The notes under the pieces: generated by a model
Told to the model about the DNA's origin: nothing
Seen by the model: only the letters and a program-made list of their open reading frames with translations
Database searches by the model: none
Position numbers and translations under genes: made by a program
In this document: positions 26,471 through 35,663 of the stretch, in pieces
Position numbering within the stretch: position 1 is the stretch's first letter
How the letters are laid out: the number at the start of each line of letters is the position of its first letter
DNA from: Pirellula sp.
GTDB lineage: Bacteria; Planctomycetota; Planctomycetia; Pirellulales; PNKZ01
DNA: 64,000 bases
Reading direction: 5' to 3'
Assembly (NCBI GenBank): GCA_013822735.1
Contig: PNKZ01000003.1
Location: forward strand, 248,001 to 312,000

Positions 26471-28750
26471 TCACCGCTGCGAAAAGTCCGACGTTCGATC
26501 CAGCGGCGGCGCGCCGGACGCTTGCGTCGCTTCGAGCGACGACTTGTTCAACGTGATCTCCGCCGCCGTCGTCGCGTTCTGGAGTCCGGCTTGCGTTTGC
26601 CACCAAGCGGCGGCCGATTGCCAAGTCCATGGTTCGCCCGGCTTGATCGCTTCCAGCCGCGCCAGTAGATCGCCGGCGTCGGTCGGACGGGCCGTTTTCT
26701 CTTTTTCCAAACAACGCATCAGCAGCGCTTCGAGCTGCGGGTCGATGCGCCGGCCGAGTCGGGCCGACGGCGGTTGCGGCGCTTCGCTCGTGTGCTTGAG
26801 GCAGATCTCCATCAGCGTCGCGCCGTCGAATACCGGCGTACCGGTCAGCAGAAAGTAGCCGACCGCGCCCACCGCATACACGTCGGCCCGAGCATCCACT
26901 TCGTCGGGCGCCGTCACTCCTTCGGGCGACAAATACAGAGGCGTCCCCATCAGCGCGTTCGGGCTCGTGACGCCGGCCTGATCGACGCCGTCGCGCGCCT
27001 TGACGAGTCCGAAGTCGAGCACCTTCACAAAGTCGCACAAGCCGCCGCGGCGCGTGAGGAAGATGTTCGCCGGTTTGATGTCGCGATGCACTAAGCCTGC
27101 CGCGTGCGCTTCGGCCAGCGACCCGCAAAGCTGTCGAAGAATGTGCAGCGTACGCGCCTCGCCGAGCGGGCCGTATTTCTTCACTAGGTCGTCGAGATTG
27201 AGCCCCTCGAGGTATTCCATCGCGTAGTAAAAAATACCGTCGTCGGTCCGGCCGTAATCGAAGATGGCCACGGTATTCGGATGGCTCAGCCCGCTGGTGA
27301 GTTGCACTTCGCGCTCGAAGCGAGCCAGGGCGGTGTCGGAGATTTTGTCGAGGTCGAGCAACTTGACGGCCGTCGGGCGACGGAGCATCGCGTGTCGCGC
27401 TTTGTACACGGTTCCCATGCCGCCGGCGCCGAGCTTGTCTTCCAAGGCATATTGCCCGAGCTGTTTGGCCGTGAGCGTGGCGGTTTGCAGAGCCCGCTGC
27501 TGCCTCGTGATGTATTGCATGGCGAAGAAGATGCCGATGGCGCTGAGCCCGAGCAGACTCATCAGGCTCCAGAATGCGCGACGGAGGAGAATAACCGGGA
27601 GAAACGCTTCGTCGCTGTCGACCTCGGTGGCGATGCCGAAATCGTATTCCGGAAGCCAACGCCACGCGCCGACCTTGAAGACGCCGCGGTAGCCGCGATA
27701 GCCGTCGGCGTCGACGCCGTTGTGCCCAAGGACGGCGTCGGCCGCCATGCGCGTGAGCGGTTGCTCGGGTCGGCGAAGCGTGGGACGTTCGCCGGCGGCC
27801 ATATTCACGCCGGGGTCGCGCACTTCCACCGTGAGAATCGACCGGGCGTCGGGGCGGTCGACCAGCAGACCGATCTGCTTGAGCTCGTCGTCGAACCGGC
27901 TTTCGCTGAGCAGCAGGCCTGTCTTGTCGAAAGCATAGGTTTCGCCGGAGTCGCCGAAGCGCACCGTTTCGAGAATGCGCGTGAACTGATCCTCGGGCCG
28001 AATGCGTAGACCGAGCGACGCAAAGCCGCGCCCTTCGTCGTCGCGCAGCGGTGCGATGGTAAACATCGTCGGCAGATTAGTGCGTAGCTCACCGTGCTCG
28101 TCGGGAAGTAGGAGCGGGCTCGGAAACGGCTTCGAGACCAGCGACCCTCCGGCCACGGCCTTGACGAAGATTTCTTGTCGATAGCCGGCGAGCTGCTTTC
28201 CGACCGCGGCATCCTGATCGGCGGCCACGACCACGCCGCTCGGCGAGACGACGAAGAAGCCGACGTGGTGACTGCTCGCGAGGCGCGGCTTCAGCCGAGC
28301 GCGCAAGTTGCTCTGAGCCGGAGACTGGATGAGTCGGCGTTCGACATCGGCGGCGTCCTTGGGTTCGGCATCGGCCGTCTTGAGCAGTTCATCGACGAGC
28401 GAGCGGATTTGCTCGTCGTGCGCGTACAGTTCGGCGATGCGCCGTTGCTCGGTCATCCAGGCTTCGACGGCGGCGACTCCGGCATCGGCCATGACGTCGA
28501 GTTCGGCGACCCGTTGCTCACGCATGGCATGTTCGACGACGCGATGCACGCCCAAGCCGGCCGCACCGAGGATCACGGCGGCGAGAATCGGCCAGGCCCA
28601 AACGCTGCGCCGGAGGAATTTGCCGGTGGCCTGCATGCGCGACGAAGCGCCGAGGATGCGCGAGAAGCGGCCGATGGCCGAGCGCGAAAGCGCATCGGCA
28701 AACGAACGAGAGAGGGAGCCGCGAGCGGAATCGTGTGGAGACGGCGTCAT
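26471..28750 (-). CDS. Receptor Ser/Thr protein kinase with Cache-like sensor (paralogue of the 17956 kinase)
   Basis: 759 aa. Cytoplasmic N-terminus, TM1 at about 51-69, extracytoplasmic sensor 70-388, TM2 389-411, kinase 434-705. The Gly loop is LGAGGMGTVY, the lysine K463 is in AVKLLD, the catalytic loop is HRDIKPAN (Asp557), DFG at 579-581 and the activation segment ends MGTPLYLSPE. Sensor landmarks ETYAFDKTGLLLSESRFDDEL, shared with the 17956 kinase, include DADGYRGYRGV and LPEYDFGIATEVD, so the two proteins are paralogues over their full extracellular part. Unlike its relative it has no neighbouring sigma factor. The C-terminal 55 residues after the kinase are low-complexity. The ligand is unknown; Cache domains usually bind small molecules. 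Confidence 0.93.
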   Translation of the reverse strand: MTPSPHDSARGSLSRSFADALSRSAIGRFSRILGASSRMQATGKFLRRSVWAWPILAAVILGAAGLGVHRVVEHAMREQRVAELDVMADAGVAAVEAWMTEQRRIAELYAHDEQIRSLVDELLKTADAEPKDAADVERRLIQSPAQSNLRARLKPRLASSHHVGFFVVSPSGVVVAADQDAAVGKQLAGYRQEIFVKAVAGGSLVSKPFPSPLLLPDEHGELRTNLPTMFTIAPLRDDEGRGFASLGLRIRPEDQFTRILETVRFGDSGETYAFDKTGLLLSESRFDDELKQIGLLVDRPDARSILTVEVRDPGVNMAAGERPTLRRPEQPLTRMAADAVLGHNGVDADGYRGYRGVFKVGAWRWLPEYDFGIATEVDSDEAFLPVILLRRAFWSLMSLLGLSAIGIFFAMQYITRQQRALQTATLTAKQLGQYALEDKLGAGGMGTVYKARHAMLRRPTAVKLLDLDKISDTALARFEREVQLTSGLSHPNTVAIFDYGRTDDGIFYYAMEYLEGLNLDDLVKKYGPLGEARTLHILRQLCGSLAEAHAAGLVHRDIKPANIFLTRRGGLCDFVKVLDFGLVKARDGVDQAGVTSPNALMGTPLYLSPEGVTAPDEVDARADVYAVGAVGYFLLTGTPVFDGATLMEICLKHTSEAPQPPSARLGRRIDPQLEALLMRCLEKEKTARPTDAGDLLARLEAIKPGEPWTWQSAAAWWQTQAGLQNATTAAEITLNKSSLEATQASGAPPLDRTSDFSQR

Positions 28751-28804
28751 GCGAAATTGCGGCGGCGAGAAGGTGGAAACGGTAGAAGAGACCGCCCCGA
28801 TATG

Positions 28805-30079
28805 TTACCCGCCTGCCGTCGCCAAGACGTAGGGCCCCTTCGGAATGACGGCGATTTCCGCCTTCGGGCCGTATTCGGCGAGCGATTCGGCGACGGCCGT
28901 TTCAATGCTCACGGCCGGTTCGACGAAGAGCCCTCGCAAGGTTTCCGCCGGCAGGCCGTCGCTCACGACTTTCACACGTGCTTTGCGCCGGACCTTCGCA
29001 AGTTCTTCGAGTTGCCATTGATCCATCACGAAGTAGTCGGTGTTCGTGATCCGGTCGACAAAGCCTTCGAGCGTCGGGTTCTCGCCGAAGAGTTTGGTGA
29101 ACTCCGGGCTGCCGATCCCTTCGCTCATGCTCGCCGCGAGGATGATGGTGCCGCCGGGCTTCACGACCGCCATGGCGCCGACCATTCCTTTGACGGCCTG
29201 ATAGAACGTGGTGTCGAGCGGATAGCCCGCCCCGCTCGTGACGACGATGTCGACCTCGCGCTCGGCCCGATCGACGACGACGGTCCGCACGAACGCAACG
29301 CCGGCTTCGAAGGCTTCGATCATGTCGCCGGCGCAGAAGTAAAGCGGCCGGCGATGGGCGTCGATCACCGTGTTGACGATGAAGTCGCATCCGGCGCGCT
29401 GAGCGATCCAAGTGTTCTCTTCGTGGACAGGGTTCCCTTCGAGCGAGCCGCTTTGGGCCAGCGGATGTTCGAGGAACCGCGGACTGTGCCAAGCTTTCAC
29501 GGTCTCTAGGGCCGCGATGCCGGGGCAGATGAGCTTGCGGCCGCCCGAGAAGCCGGCCATGAAATGGGGCTCGATCAGCCCGACCGTGATCTTTAATTCC
29601 GCTTCGACGTAGCGCGTGTCGATCCAGATCGGCACGCCGCGCGGGCTCTCGCCGAGATAGGTATGCTCGTCGCGGCGCTTGCCGAAATGATTCTCGCAGC
29701 GGTACGTCTCGGCGATGCGCCGGCCTACGAGTTCTACGAGTTCTTCCCCTTCGTTGGGCCGATGCAGGCCGGTCGCGACGAGAATCGTGATCCCGGCGCG
29801 CGGCACGCCGGCCGCTTCGAGCGTGCGGAGGATCGGCGTGAGCATCAGCTCGTTCGGTACGGGGCGCGTGACGTCGCAGATGAGAATGCAAGCGCTCTGC
29901 CGGCCGCGCGCGAGTTCGGCGAGCGGCGGCGTGCCGAGCGGCGCGGCAAGCACGCGATCGAGATCGCCGCCGGGATCGACGAGCGGCGCGGCGTCTTTAT
30001 ACGCCAACGTGCGCACCACGCGCTCTGAGGGCAGGTCGACTTCGAGCCCTCGCTTCCCGTATTCCAACTTGACGCGCAT
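28805..30079 (-). CDS. larA: LarA-like nickel-pincer racemase family protein
   Basis: 424 aa, lactate racemase N-terminal and C-terminal domains (DUF2088 family). The signatures are [28 protein letters not shown] (catalytic/metal-pocket His), [20 protein letters not shown] (His and the Lys that carries the nickel-pincer nucleotide) and the C-terminal [16 protein letters not shown]. Family members racemise or epimerise 2-hydroxy acids using a nickel-pincer cofactor made by LarB, LarC and LarE; none of these is nearby, so either they are elsewhere or the substrate is other than lactate. Many LarA homologues are known to act on other hydroxy acids. The gene stands alone between the kinase and the small basic protein. 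Confidence 0.88.
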   Translation of the reverse strand: MRVKLEYGKRGLEVDLPSERVVRTLAYKDAAPLVDPGGDLDRVLAAPLGTPPLAELARGRQSACILICDVTRPVPNELMLTPILRTLEAAGVPRAGITILVATGLHRPNEGEELVELVGRRIAETYRCENHFGKRRDEHTYLGESPRGVPIWIDTRYVEAELKITVGLIEPHFMAGFSGGRKLICPGIAALETVKAWHSPRFLEHPLAQSGSLEGNPVHEENTWIAQRAGCDFIVNTVIDAHRRPLYFCAGDMIEAFEAGVAFVRTVVVDRAEREVDIVVTSGAGYPLDTTFYQAVKGMVGAMAVVKPGGTIILAASMSEGIGSPEFTKLFGENPTLEGFVDRITNTDYFVMDQWQLEELAKVRRKARVKVVSDGLPAETLRGLFVEPAVSIETAVAESLAEYGPKAEIAVIPKGPYVLATAGG

Positions 30080-30225
30080 CGGGGTACCTCTTGCGACTTC
30101 TATTCGCCGTGGTCCTCATCATTGTACGCGCATGAAAAAGTCGGAACCCGAAATCCAAGGCTCGGGCTGCGTGCGCCGAACCATCGACTTCGAATTCCGA
30201 CTTGAATCGAGCGCTTTCGCGCAGA

Positions 30226-30543
30226 CTACTTCTTGGCGGCGGGCTTCGCGGCCGGCTTGGCAGCGGCGGCTGCGGCGGGCTTCGCACCGGCGGCAGGCTT
30301 CGCGGCGGCGCCCTTGGCACCGGCGGCCGGCTTGGCGGCGTCTTCTTCCCCTTCGGCGGCCTTCTTCTTTTTCTTCTTCATCGACAGCTTCGCAACCCGC
30401 GTCTTCGGCAGGCCGTAAGGGCTGTTCGTTTCGTCGGCGAAGCGATCGCTTCCCTTGAGTTGCTCGATCCGTTCGGCGCGGGTCAGCACGTTACGGGAGC
30501 GCGTGCTCCCGGCGCGAACGCGCAAGCTCTTGTCCATCGTCAT
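30226..30543 (-). CDS. Small basic protein of the Planctomycetes/Verrucomicrobia/Chlamydiae group with Lys/Ala tail
   Basis: 105 aa from ATG at 30543, with GGAG 9 bases upstream. The first 60 residues (MTMDKSLRVRAGSTRSRNVL, then TRAERIEQLKGSDRF and GLPKTRVAKLSMKKKKKK) match the short basic protein known from Chlamydiae and Verrucomicrobia near rRNA loci and widespread in planctomycetes; its function is unknown. Here it carries an extra C-terminal tail of about 45 residues of Ala, Lys, Pro and Gly. The tail resembles the one on the peroxiredoxin at 2349-2939. High charge suggests nucleic-acid or ribosome association (inference). Confidence 0.88.
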   Translation of the reverse strand: MTMDKSLRVRAGSTRSRNVLTRAERIEQLKGSDRFADETNSPYGLPKTRVAKLSMKKKKKKAAEGEEDAAKPAAGAKGAAAKPAAGAKPAAAAAAKPAAKPAAKK

Positions 30544-30947
30544 GTTACTAGTCTCCGTATGCGGCAGCCGGTCGCGACGGTGGTCCCGGCGATGTCTCGG
30601 CAAAATTTGGGAAACCGCCATTCTACGGCAGGCGGGGAATCGTTCAAGACGGGCTTTTTCGCCGTGGCGCGGCTGAAAAACGACGTGTCGTACGCGCGGC
30701 ACCCCGATTGGGCGGCTTTCCGACGTTCGCTCAGACGATAGGCTGCAAATGTTCACCAGTTTGCTACGATGCCGCTCAGGGTACTGAAGACCGGGAGACT
30801 TGGAGATTCGAAGACTTGGAGATCAGCAACGATTTGGACTTCGCTCTGCCGCCCGATTCTTACGTCTCCTAGTCTCCTCGTCTGCCACTCTCCACGTCGT
30901 TCTCAAGGCCTGTGCGCCTCCCTGGTGAACTAGGTCCAAGAAAAAGC
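30544..30947. other. Intergenic region between small basic protein and lhr
   Basis: Divergent promoter region with a GAGAC-type repeat (30786-30893). No further gene. Confidence 0.5.
30786..30893. repeat. GAGAC-family repeat, copy 2
   Basis: GGGAGACTTGGAGATTCGAA and GACTTGGAGA on the left, ACGTCTCCTAGTCTCCTCGT on the right, in inverted orientation. Compare 3669-3755 and 57797-57860. Confidence 0.6.
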
Positions 30948-33900
30948 ATGCCGCTCAGCCATTTCCATCCCGTTCTTCGTGATTGGTTCGTCGACAAGTT
31001 TCGCGAGCCGACCGATCCGCAGCGTTTGGCATGGCCGAGCATTGCGGCCGGCCGGCATACGCTGATTGCCGCGCCGACCGGCAGCGGTAAGACGATGGCG
31101 GCGTTCACCGTGCCGCTGGATCGGTTGTTGCGCCAGGCCGTGAGCGGCGAACTGCTCGACTCGGTCGACGTGCTGTACGTGTCGCCGCTCAAGGCGCTCA
31201 GCAACGATATTCGCCGCAACTTGGTGTCGCCGCTGATCGAGATCGAAGCTGCGGCGCAAGCGGCGGGCTTGAACCCCACGCCGATTCGCGTCGCCGTGCG
31301 CACCGGCGACACGCCGCAGAGCGAGCGGCAGGCGATGCTCAAACGGCCGCCGCAGATTCTGGTGACCACGCCGGAGTCGCTTTATTTGTTACTCACGTCG
31401 TCGAAGGGGCGCGAGATCCTGCGCACGGTGCGCACCGTCGTGGTCGACGAAATCCATGCGCTGGCCCGCGATAAGCGCGGCTCGCATCTGACGCTCTCGC
31501 TCGAACGGTTAGACGCCCTCTGCCCGACGCCGCCGGCTCGCATCGGTCTCTCGGCAACGCAGCGGCCGATGGACGAGATCGCCCGCTTTCTCATCGGCTC
31601 GGGCAACGTCGAGATCGACGGCACACCGCGCTGCGAAATTGTCGATGTCGGCCATTTGCGCACGCTCGACCTCGGCTTGGAAGTGCCGCCGTCGGAGCTC
31701 GAGGCCGTTTGTTCGCATGAGCAATGGGGCGAGGTGTACGAGCGGATCGTACAGCTCATTCAAACGCACCGCAGCACGCTCGTGTTCGTGAATACGCGCC
31801 GGCTGGCGGAGCGCGTGACGCACCATCTTTCGGAGTTGCTCGGTGAAGAATCCGTCGCGAGTCACCACGGCAGCCTCTCGCGCGAGATGCGGCATTCGGC
31901 CGAGCAGCGATTGAAAGAAGGGGGGCTCAAAGCGGTCGTCGCCACGGCGAGTCTCGAAATGGGCATCGACGTCGGCTACATCGACTTGGTGATCCAGATC
32001 GGTTCGCCGCGCTCGATTGCGACGTTCCTGCAACGCATCGGCCGCGCGGGCCACTCGCTCGGGGCCGTCCCCAAGGGGCGACTGTTTCCTCTCACGCGCG
32101 ATGAACTGGTCGAGTGCCTCGCACTGCTCCGCGCCGCGCGCTCCGGCCGGCTCGATACGATCGAGATCCCGCAGAAGCCGCTCGATATTTTGGCTCAGCA
32201 GATCGTCGCCGCCACGGCCGCCGACGAATGGGACGAAGACGAGCTGTTCGCGCTCTGTCGCAGAGCTTGGCCTTATCGTGCTTTGCTCCGGAGCGAATTC
32301 GACGAGCTCGTGAAGCTGCTGCACGAAGGGATGTCGGTCTCGCAACGCCACGGCATGCACATCTTCCGCGACGGCGTGAATAAGAAGCTCCGCCCGCGCC
32401 GGCATGCGCGCCTCACCGCACTCATGAACGGCGGCGCCATCCCGGAGCTCGCCGACTACCGTGTCGTCACGGCCGAAGATCGTACGTATCTCGGCACGGT
32501 GAATGAAGACTTCGCGATTGAGAGTCTCGCCGGCGACGTCTTTCTGCTCGGCAATATGTCTTGGCGCATCCAACATGTGCGCGGCGGCGAAGTGGTAGTG
32601 AACGATGCTCAAGGAGCCCCGGCGTCGATTCCTTTCTGGCTGGGCGAAGCGCCGGGCCGCACGGATGAACTCTCCACGGAAGTCTCGCTGCTTCGGCAAG
32701 AGCTCGACGCGCGGATCACGATCGGGCCCGCGTCGACTGCGACCGCCGCTCCGCCGTTGCCGCCGCCGAGCGATTCTGAGGCCTTTGCCGACGACTACGC
32801 GATTCTCGCCAAGCCGAAGCGCGGCCGCGTGAAACAGCAGAAGCTGTTCGGCGTGAAGCCGAAACGCCCCGCCGCCGCAGTGGCCGAAATCGCCAGCGTC
32901 GGGTGGGTCGAGCGTAGCGAGGCCCACGCGGTCAGCGCCATGACCACGCTTCCGACCAAGTCCTCCGAACCAAGCACCAAGCAGCAAGCACCAAGCACGA
33001 ACCTCCCGCCGGAGATCACCGCCGATACGCGCCCGGCCTTTGAATGGCTGCAGGTCGAATGCCCGACGGAAGAATGGGCGCTCGAGCAGGCCGTGCGATA
33101 CCTCGCTGCGCAAAAGGCCGCCGTCGGGTTCGTGCCGACTCGTTGGAAGATTCTCTTCGAGCGTTTCTTTGACGAATCAGGCGGGATGCAGATTGTAATT
33201 CATGCGCCGCTGGGGGCCCGCGTCACGCGTGCCTGGGGCCTCGCGATGCGGAAGCGGTTTTGCCGGTCGTTCGATTTCGAACTGCAAGCCTCGGCCGATG
33301 ACGACGGCTTCGTCTTGGCCGTCGGTCCGCAGCATAGCTTTCCGATCGACGCCCTCTTCAAGATGCTCAATTCGCAAAACGGCGAGCATTTGCTGACGCA
33401 AGCCCTGCTGGCCGCGCCGATGTTTGAAACGCGCTGGCGTTGGAACGCGTCGCGCGCGCTGGTCGTGGCGCGGATGAAGGGGGGCAAGAAAGTGCCGCCC
33501 CACATGCAGCGCTTCAAGGCCGACGATTTCCTGGGGGCCGTGTTCCCGGCGAAGACCGGCTGCTTCGAAAACCATCACGGCGATATCGAGCTTCCCGATC
33601 ATCCGCTCGTCCGCCAGACGATCCACGATTGCCACACCGAAGCGATGGACCTGACGCGCTGGCTCGCCACGCTCGACGATTATCGCGACGGCCGGATCGA
33701 GTTTCATGCGCTCGATACGCGCGAGCCGTCGCCGATGAGCCACGAGTTGGTAAACGCCAACCCGTACGCATTTCTCGACGATGCACCGCTCGAAGAGCGG
33801 CGCGCTCGGGCCGTATCGATTCGCCGCGGTACGACGATCGACGCCGTGCGCGATCTCGGTCGGCTCGAACCGGCGGCCATTGAGCAGGTGCGCGAAGAGG

Positions 33901-35549
33901 CGTGGCCGATCGTGCGCGACGCCGACGAACTGCACGACGTGCTGCTGAGCCTGATCGTGGTGCCTGCCGAAACCGGCGGCGATTGGCGCGGCTATTTCGA
34001 TCAACTGCGCCGAGCCGGTCGGGCCACGACGATGCGCACGCCGGAAGGACGCACGTTTTGGCTGGCCGCCGAAAAGCAGCCGGCCGCCGCGGCCCTCTTT
34101 ACCGAAGGGGTGCTGGAGCCGGCGATTCCGCTTACCGGCGAATGGGCGGCAAGCGTCGAAGACTCGGTCGCCGCGACGGCCGTCTTACGCGGCTGGTTGC
34201 CCTGCCTGGGGCCGACGAGTGTTACACGGCTGGCGGCGCTGCTCGGCCTGGCGGAGTCGCGCGTCGGGGCGTCGCTCGATTCGCTCGAAGGAGAAGGAGT
34301 CGCGCTGCGCGGCACGTTCACGGCCGAAGGGAATGCGGCGGCCGCCGGCGGGGCGAAACATCCGGAGTGGTGCGACCGTCGCTTGCTTGCGCGCATCCAT
34401 CGCCTGACGCTCGACGGACTGCGCAAGCAGATCAAACCGGTCGAGATCGCTGATTACCTGCGATTTCTCGTGCGGCACCAGCGCTTGGCGCCGGACTTGC
34501 GCTTGCGCGGCCGGGCCGGCTTGCGCGAGGCCATCGATCAGTTGCAAGGTTTGGAAATTCCGGCCGGCGCGTGGGAGTCGCGCGTGTTGGCGGCCCGGAT
34601 CGACGACTACGATCCGCTCTGGCTCGACGAACTCTCCCTCTCCGGCGAAGTGGTGTGGGGACGGTTGCGACCGCCGCGACGCGACGAAGAAGACGGACCG
34701 AGCAGCGTCGGGCTCTCACGCGTGATGCCGATCGCGCTCGCTTCGCGCGGCGACCTGCCGTGGCTGATGCCGCCGGATCGCAAGCCGGAGGAAGTACCGC
34801 TGCGCGGCAACGCGCTCGACGTGCAGGAGATGCTGAAGCAGCGCGGGGCGCTCTTCTATAACGATTTGCTCGGTCTCACCAAGCTGCTGCCGGGGCATCT
34901 CGATGCCGGCTTGTATGAGTTGGCGGCGCAAGGTTTGGTGTCGTCCGACGCCTTCGGCGCCGTGCGGGCGCTGGCGGCGCAGGACCGTAAGCAAGCGACG
35001 CGCGTGCGACTGCGCGCCCGCCGTCGCAAGGTCGGCAGCGTCACGATGGCCGGCCGGTGGTCGCAATTTCCGGGCTACTTGGCCGAGGTGACTTCGGAAG
35101 AGCGGGCGAACAAATGGGCGTGGCACCTGCTCAAGCGCTGGGGCGTGGTGTTTCGCGACCTGTTGGAACGTGAGAGTTGCACGCCGCCGTGGTGGCAGCT
35201 AGTGCAGCAATATCGACGGATGGAGGCCCGTGGCGAGATTCGGGGCGGGCGCTTCGTCGGCGGTGTCGGCGGTGAGCAGTATGCTTTGGGCGACGCCGTG
35301 GAAAAGCTGCGCCGCGTGCGCGAACAGCCGGCGACGCAGCAGTGGACGATTCTTTCGGCCGCCGATCCGCTGAACCTGACGGGCATCTTGTTGCCGGGAG
35401 CGCGCGTGCCCGCCACCGCCGGCAATTCGCTGGCAATGTGCGACGGGCGCGTCGTGGCGGTCGAACAAGCCGGCGAAGTGCGGTTCGTGGAACAAGTGAA
35501 CGCCCAGCAAACCGATGAGATCTTGAGTAAGCTCAAACGCACCGGCTGA
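30948..35549 (+). CDS. lhr: Lhr-family ATP-dependent DNA helicase (long form)
   Basis: 1533 aa from ATG at 30948 (GTG at 30912 also in frame). Superfamily 2 motifs are complete: Walker A in LIAAPTGSGKTMAAF, DEIH box in VVVDEIHALARDKRG, motif III IGLSATQRP, motif IV FVNTRRLAERV, HHGSLSREMR, and motif VI FLQRIGRAGHS. These are followed by the Lhr winged-helix and beta-barrel core and the C-terminal extension of long bacterial Lhr, a 3'-5' translocating helicase linked to DNA repair. Residues about 648-690 are a low-complexity linker (SVGWVERSEAHAVSAM, then TKQQAPSTNLPP) encoded by DNA that matches intergenic repeats of this genome, listed separately. The two flanking blocks remain in frame. Confidence 0.95.
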   Translation: MPLSHFHPVLRDWFVDKFREPTDPQRLAWPSIAAGRHTLIAAPTGSGKTMAAFTVPLDRLLRQAVSGELLDSVDVLYVSPLKALSNDIRRNLVSPLIEIEAAAQAAGLNPTPIRVAVRTGDTPQSERQAMLKRPPQILVTTPESLYLLLTSSKGREILRTVRTVVVDEIHALARDKRGSHLTLSLERLDALCPTPPARIGLSATQRPMDEIARFLIGSGNVEIDGTPRCEIVDVGHLRTLDLGLEVPPSELEAVCSHEQWGEVYERIVQLIQTHRSTLVFVNTRRLAERVTHHLSELLGEESVASHHGSLSREMRHSAEQRLKEGGLKAVVATASLEMGIDVGYIDLVIQIGSPRSIATFLQRIGRAGHSLGAVPKGRLFPLTRDELVECLALLRAARSGRLDTIEIPQKPLDILAQQIVAATAADEWDEDELFALCRRAWPYRALLRSEFDELVKLLHEGMSVSQRHGMHIFRDGVNKKLRPRRHARLTALMNGGAIPELADYRVVTAEDRTYLGTVNEDFAIESLAGDVFLLGNMSWRIQHVRGGEVVVNDAQGAPASIPFWLGEAPGRTDELSTEVSLLRQELDARITIGPASTATAAPPLPPPSDSEAFADDYAILAKPKRGRVKQQKLFGVKPKRPAAAVAEIASVGWVERSEAHAVSAMTTLPTKSSEPSTKQQAPSTNLPPEITADTRPAFEWLQVECPTEEWALEQAVRYLAAQKAAVGFVPTRWKILFERFFDESGGMQIVIHAPLGARVTRAWGLAMRKRFCRSFDFELQASADDDGFVLAVGPQHSFPIDALFKMLNSQNGEHLLTQALLAAPMFETRWRWNASRALVVARMKGGKKVPPHMQRFKADDFLGAVFPAKTGCFENHHGDIELPDHPLVRQTIHDCHTEAMDLTRWLATLDDYRDGRIEFHALDTREPSPMSHELVNANPYAFLDDAPLEERRARAVSIRRGTTIDAVRDLGRLEPAAIEQVREEAWPIVRDADELHDVLLSLIVVPAETGGDWRGYFDQLRRAGRATTMRTPEGRTFWLAAEKQPAAAALFTEGVLEPAIPLTGEWAASVEDSVAATAVLRGWLPCLGPTSVTRLAALLGLAESRVGASLDSLEGEGVALRGTFTAEGNAAAAGGAKHPEWCDRRLLARIHRLTLDGLRKQIKPVEIADYLRFLVRHQRLAPDLRLRGRAGLREAIDQLQGLEIPAGAWESRVLAARIDDYDPLWLDELSLSGEVVWGRLRPPRRDEEDGPSSVGLSRVMPIALASRGDLPWLMPPDRKPEEVPLRGNALDVQEMLKQRGALFYNDLLGLTKLLPGHLDAGLYELAAQGLVSSDAFGAVRALAAQDRKQATRVRLRARRRKVGSVTMAGRWSQFPGYLAEVTSEERANKWAWHLLKRWGVVFRDLLERESCTPPWWQLVQQYRRMEARGEIRGGRFVGGVGGEQYALGDAVEKLRRVREQPATQQWTILSAADPLNLTGILLPGARVPATAGNSLAMCDGRVVAVEQAGEVRFVEQVNAQQTDEILSKLKRTG
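32901..33003 (+). repeat. Intergenic repeat sequences inside the lhr coding region
   Basis: GGGTGGGTCGAGCGTAGCGA plus GGCCCACGCG (32901-32930) is the inverted equivalent of the intergenic unit at 38431-38460, with three mismatches in 30 bases. The following AGCACCAAGCAGCAAGCACC stretch resembles the complement of the TGCTTGGT-rich tract at 53441-53543. Both are read in frame as a linker. Confidence 0.7.
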
Positions 35550-35663
35550 TTTTCGTTTCGAGCGACGCGCCGGCCGTGTTAAGCTTTTCATCGTCATCCG
35601 GACGATTGGCCCGCCTGCGCACTTCTTCACGGTCGCAGGGTTTCGCAACATTTTGAGGTCGAT

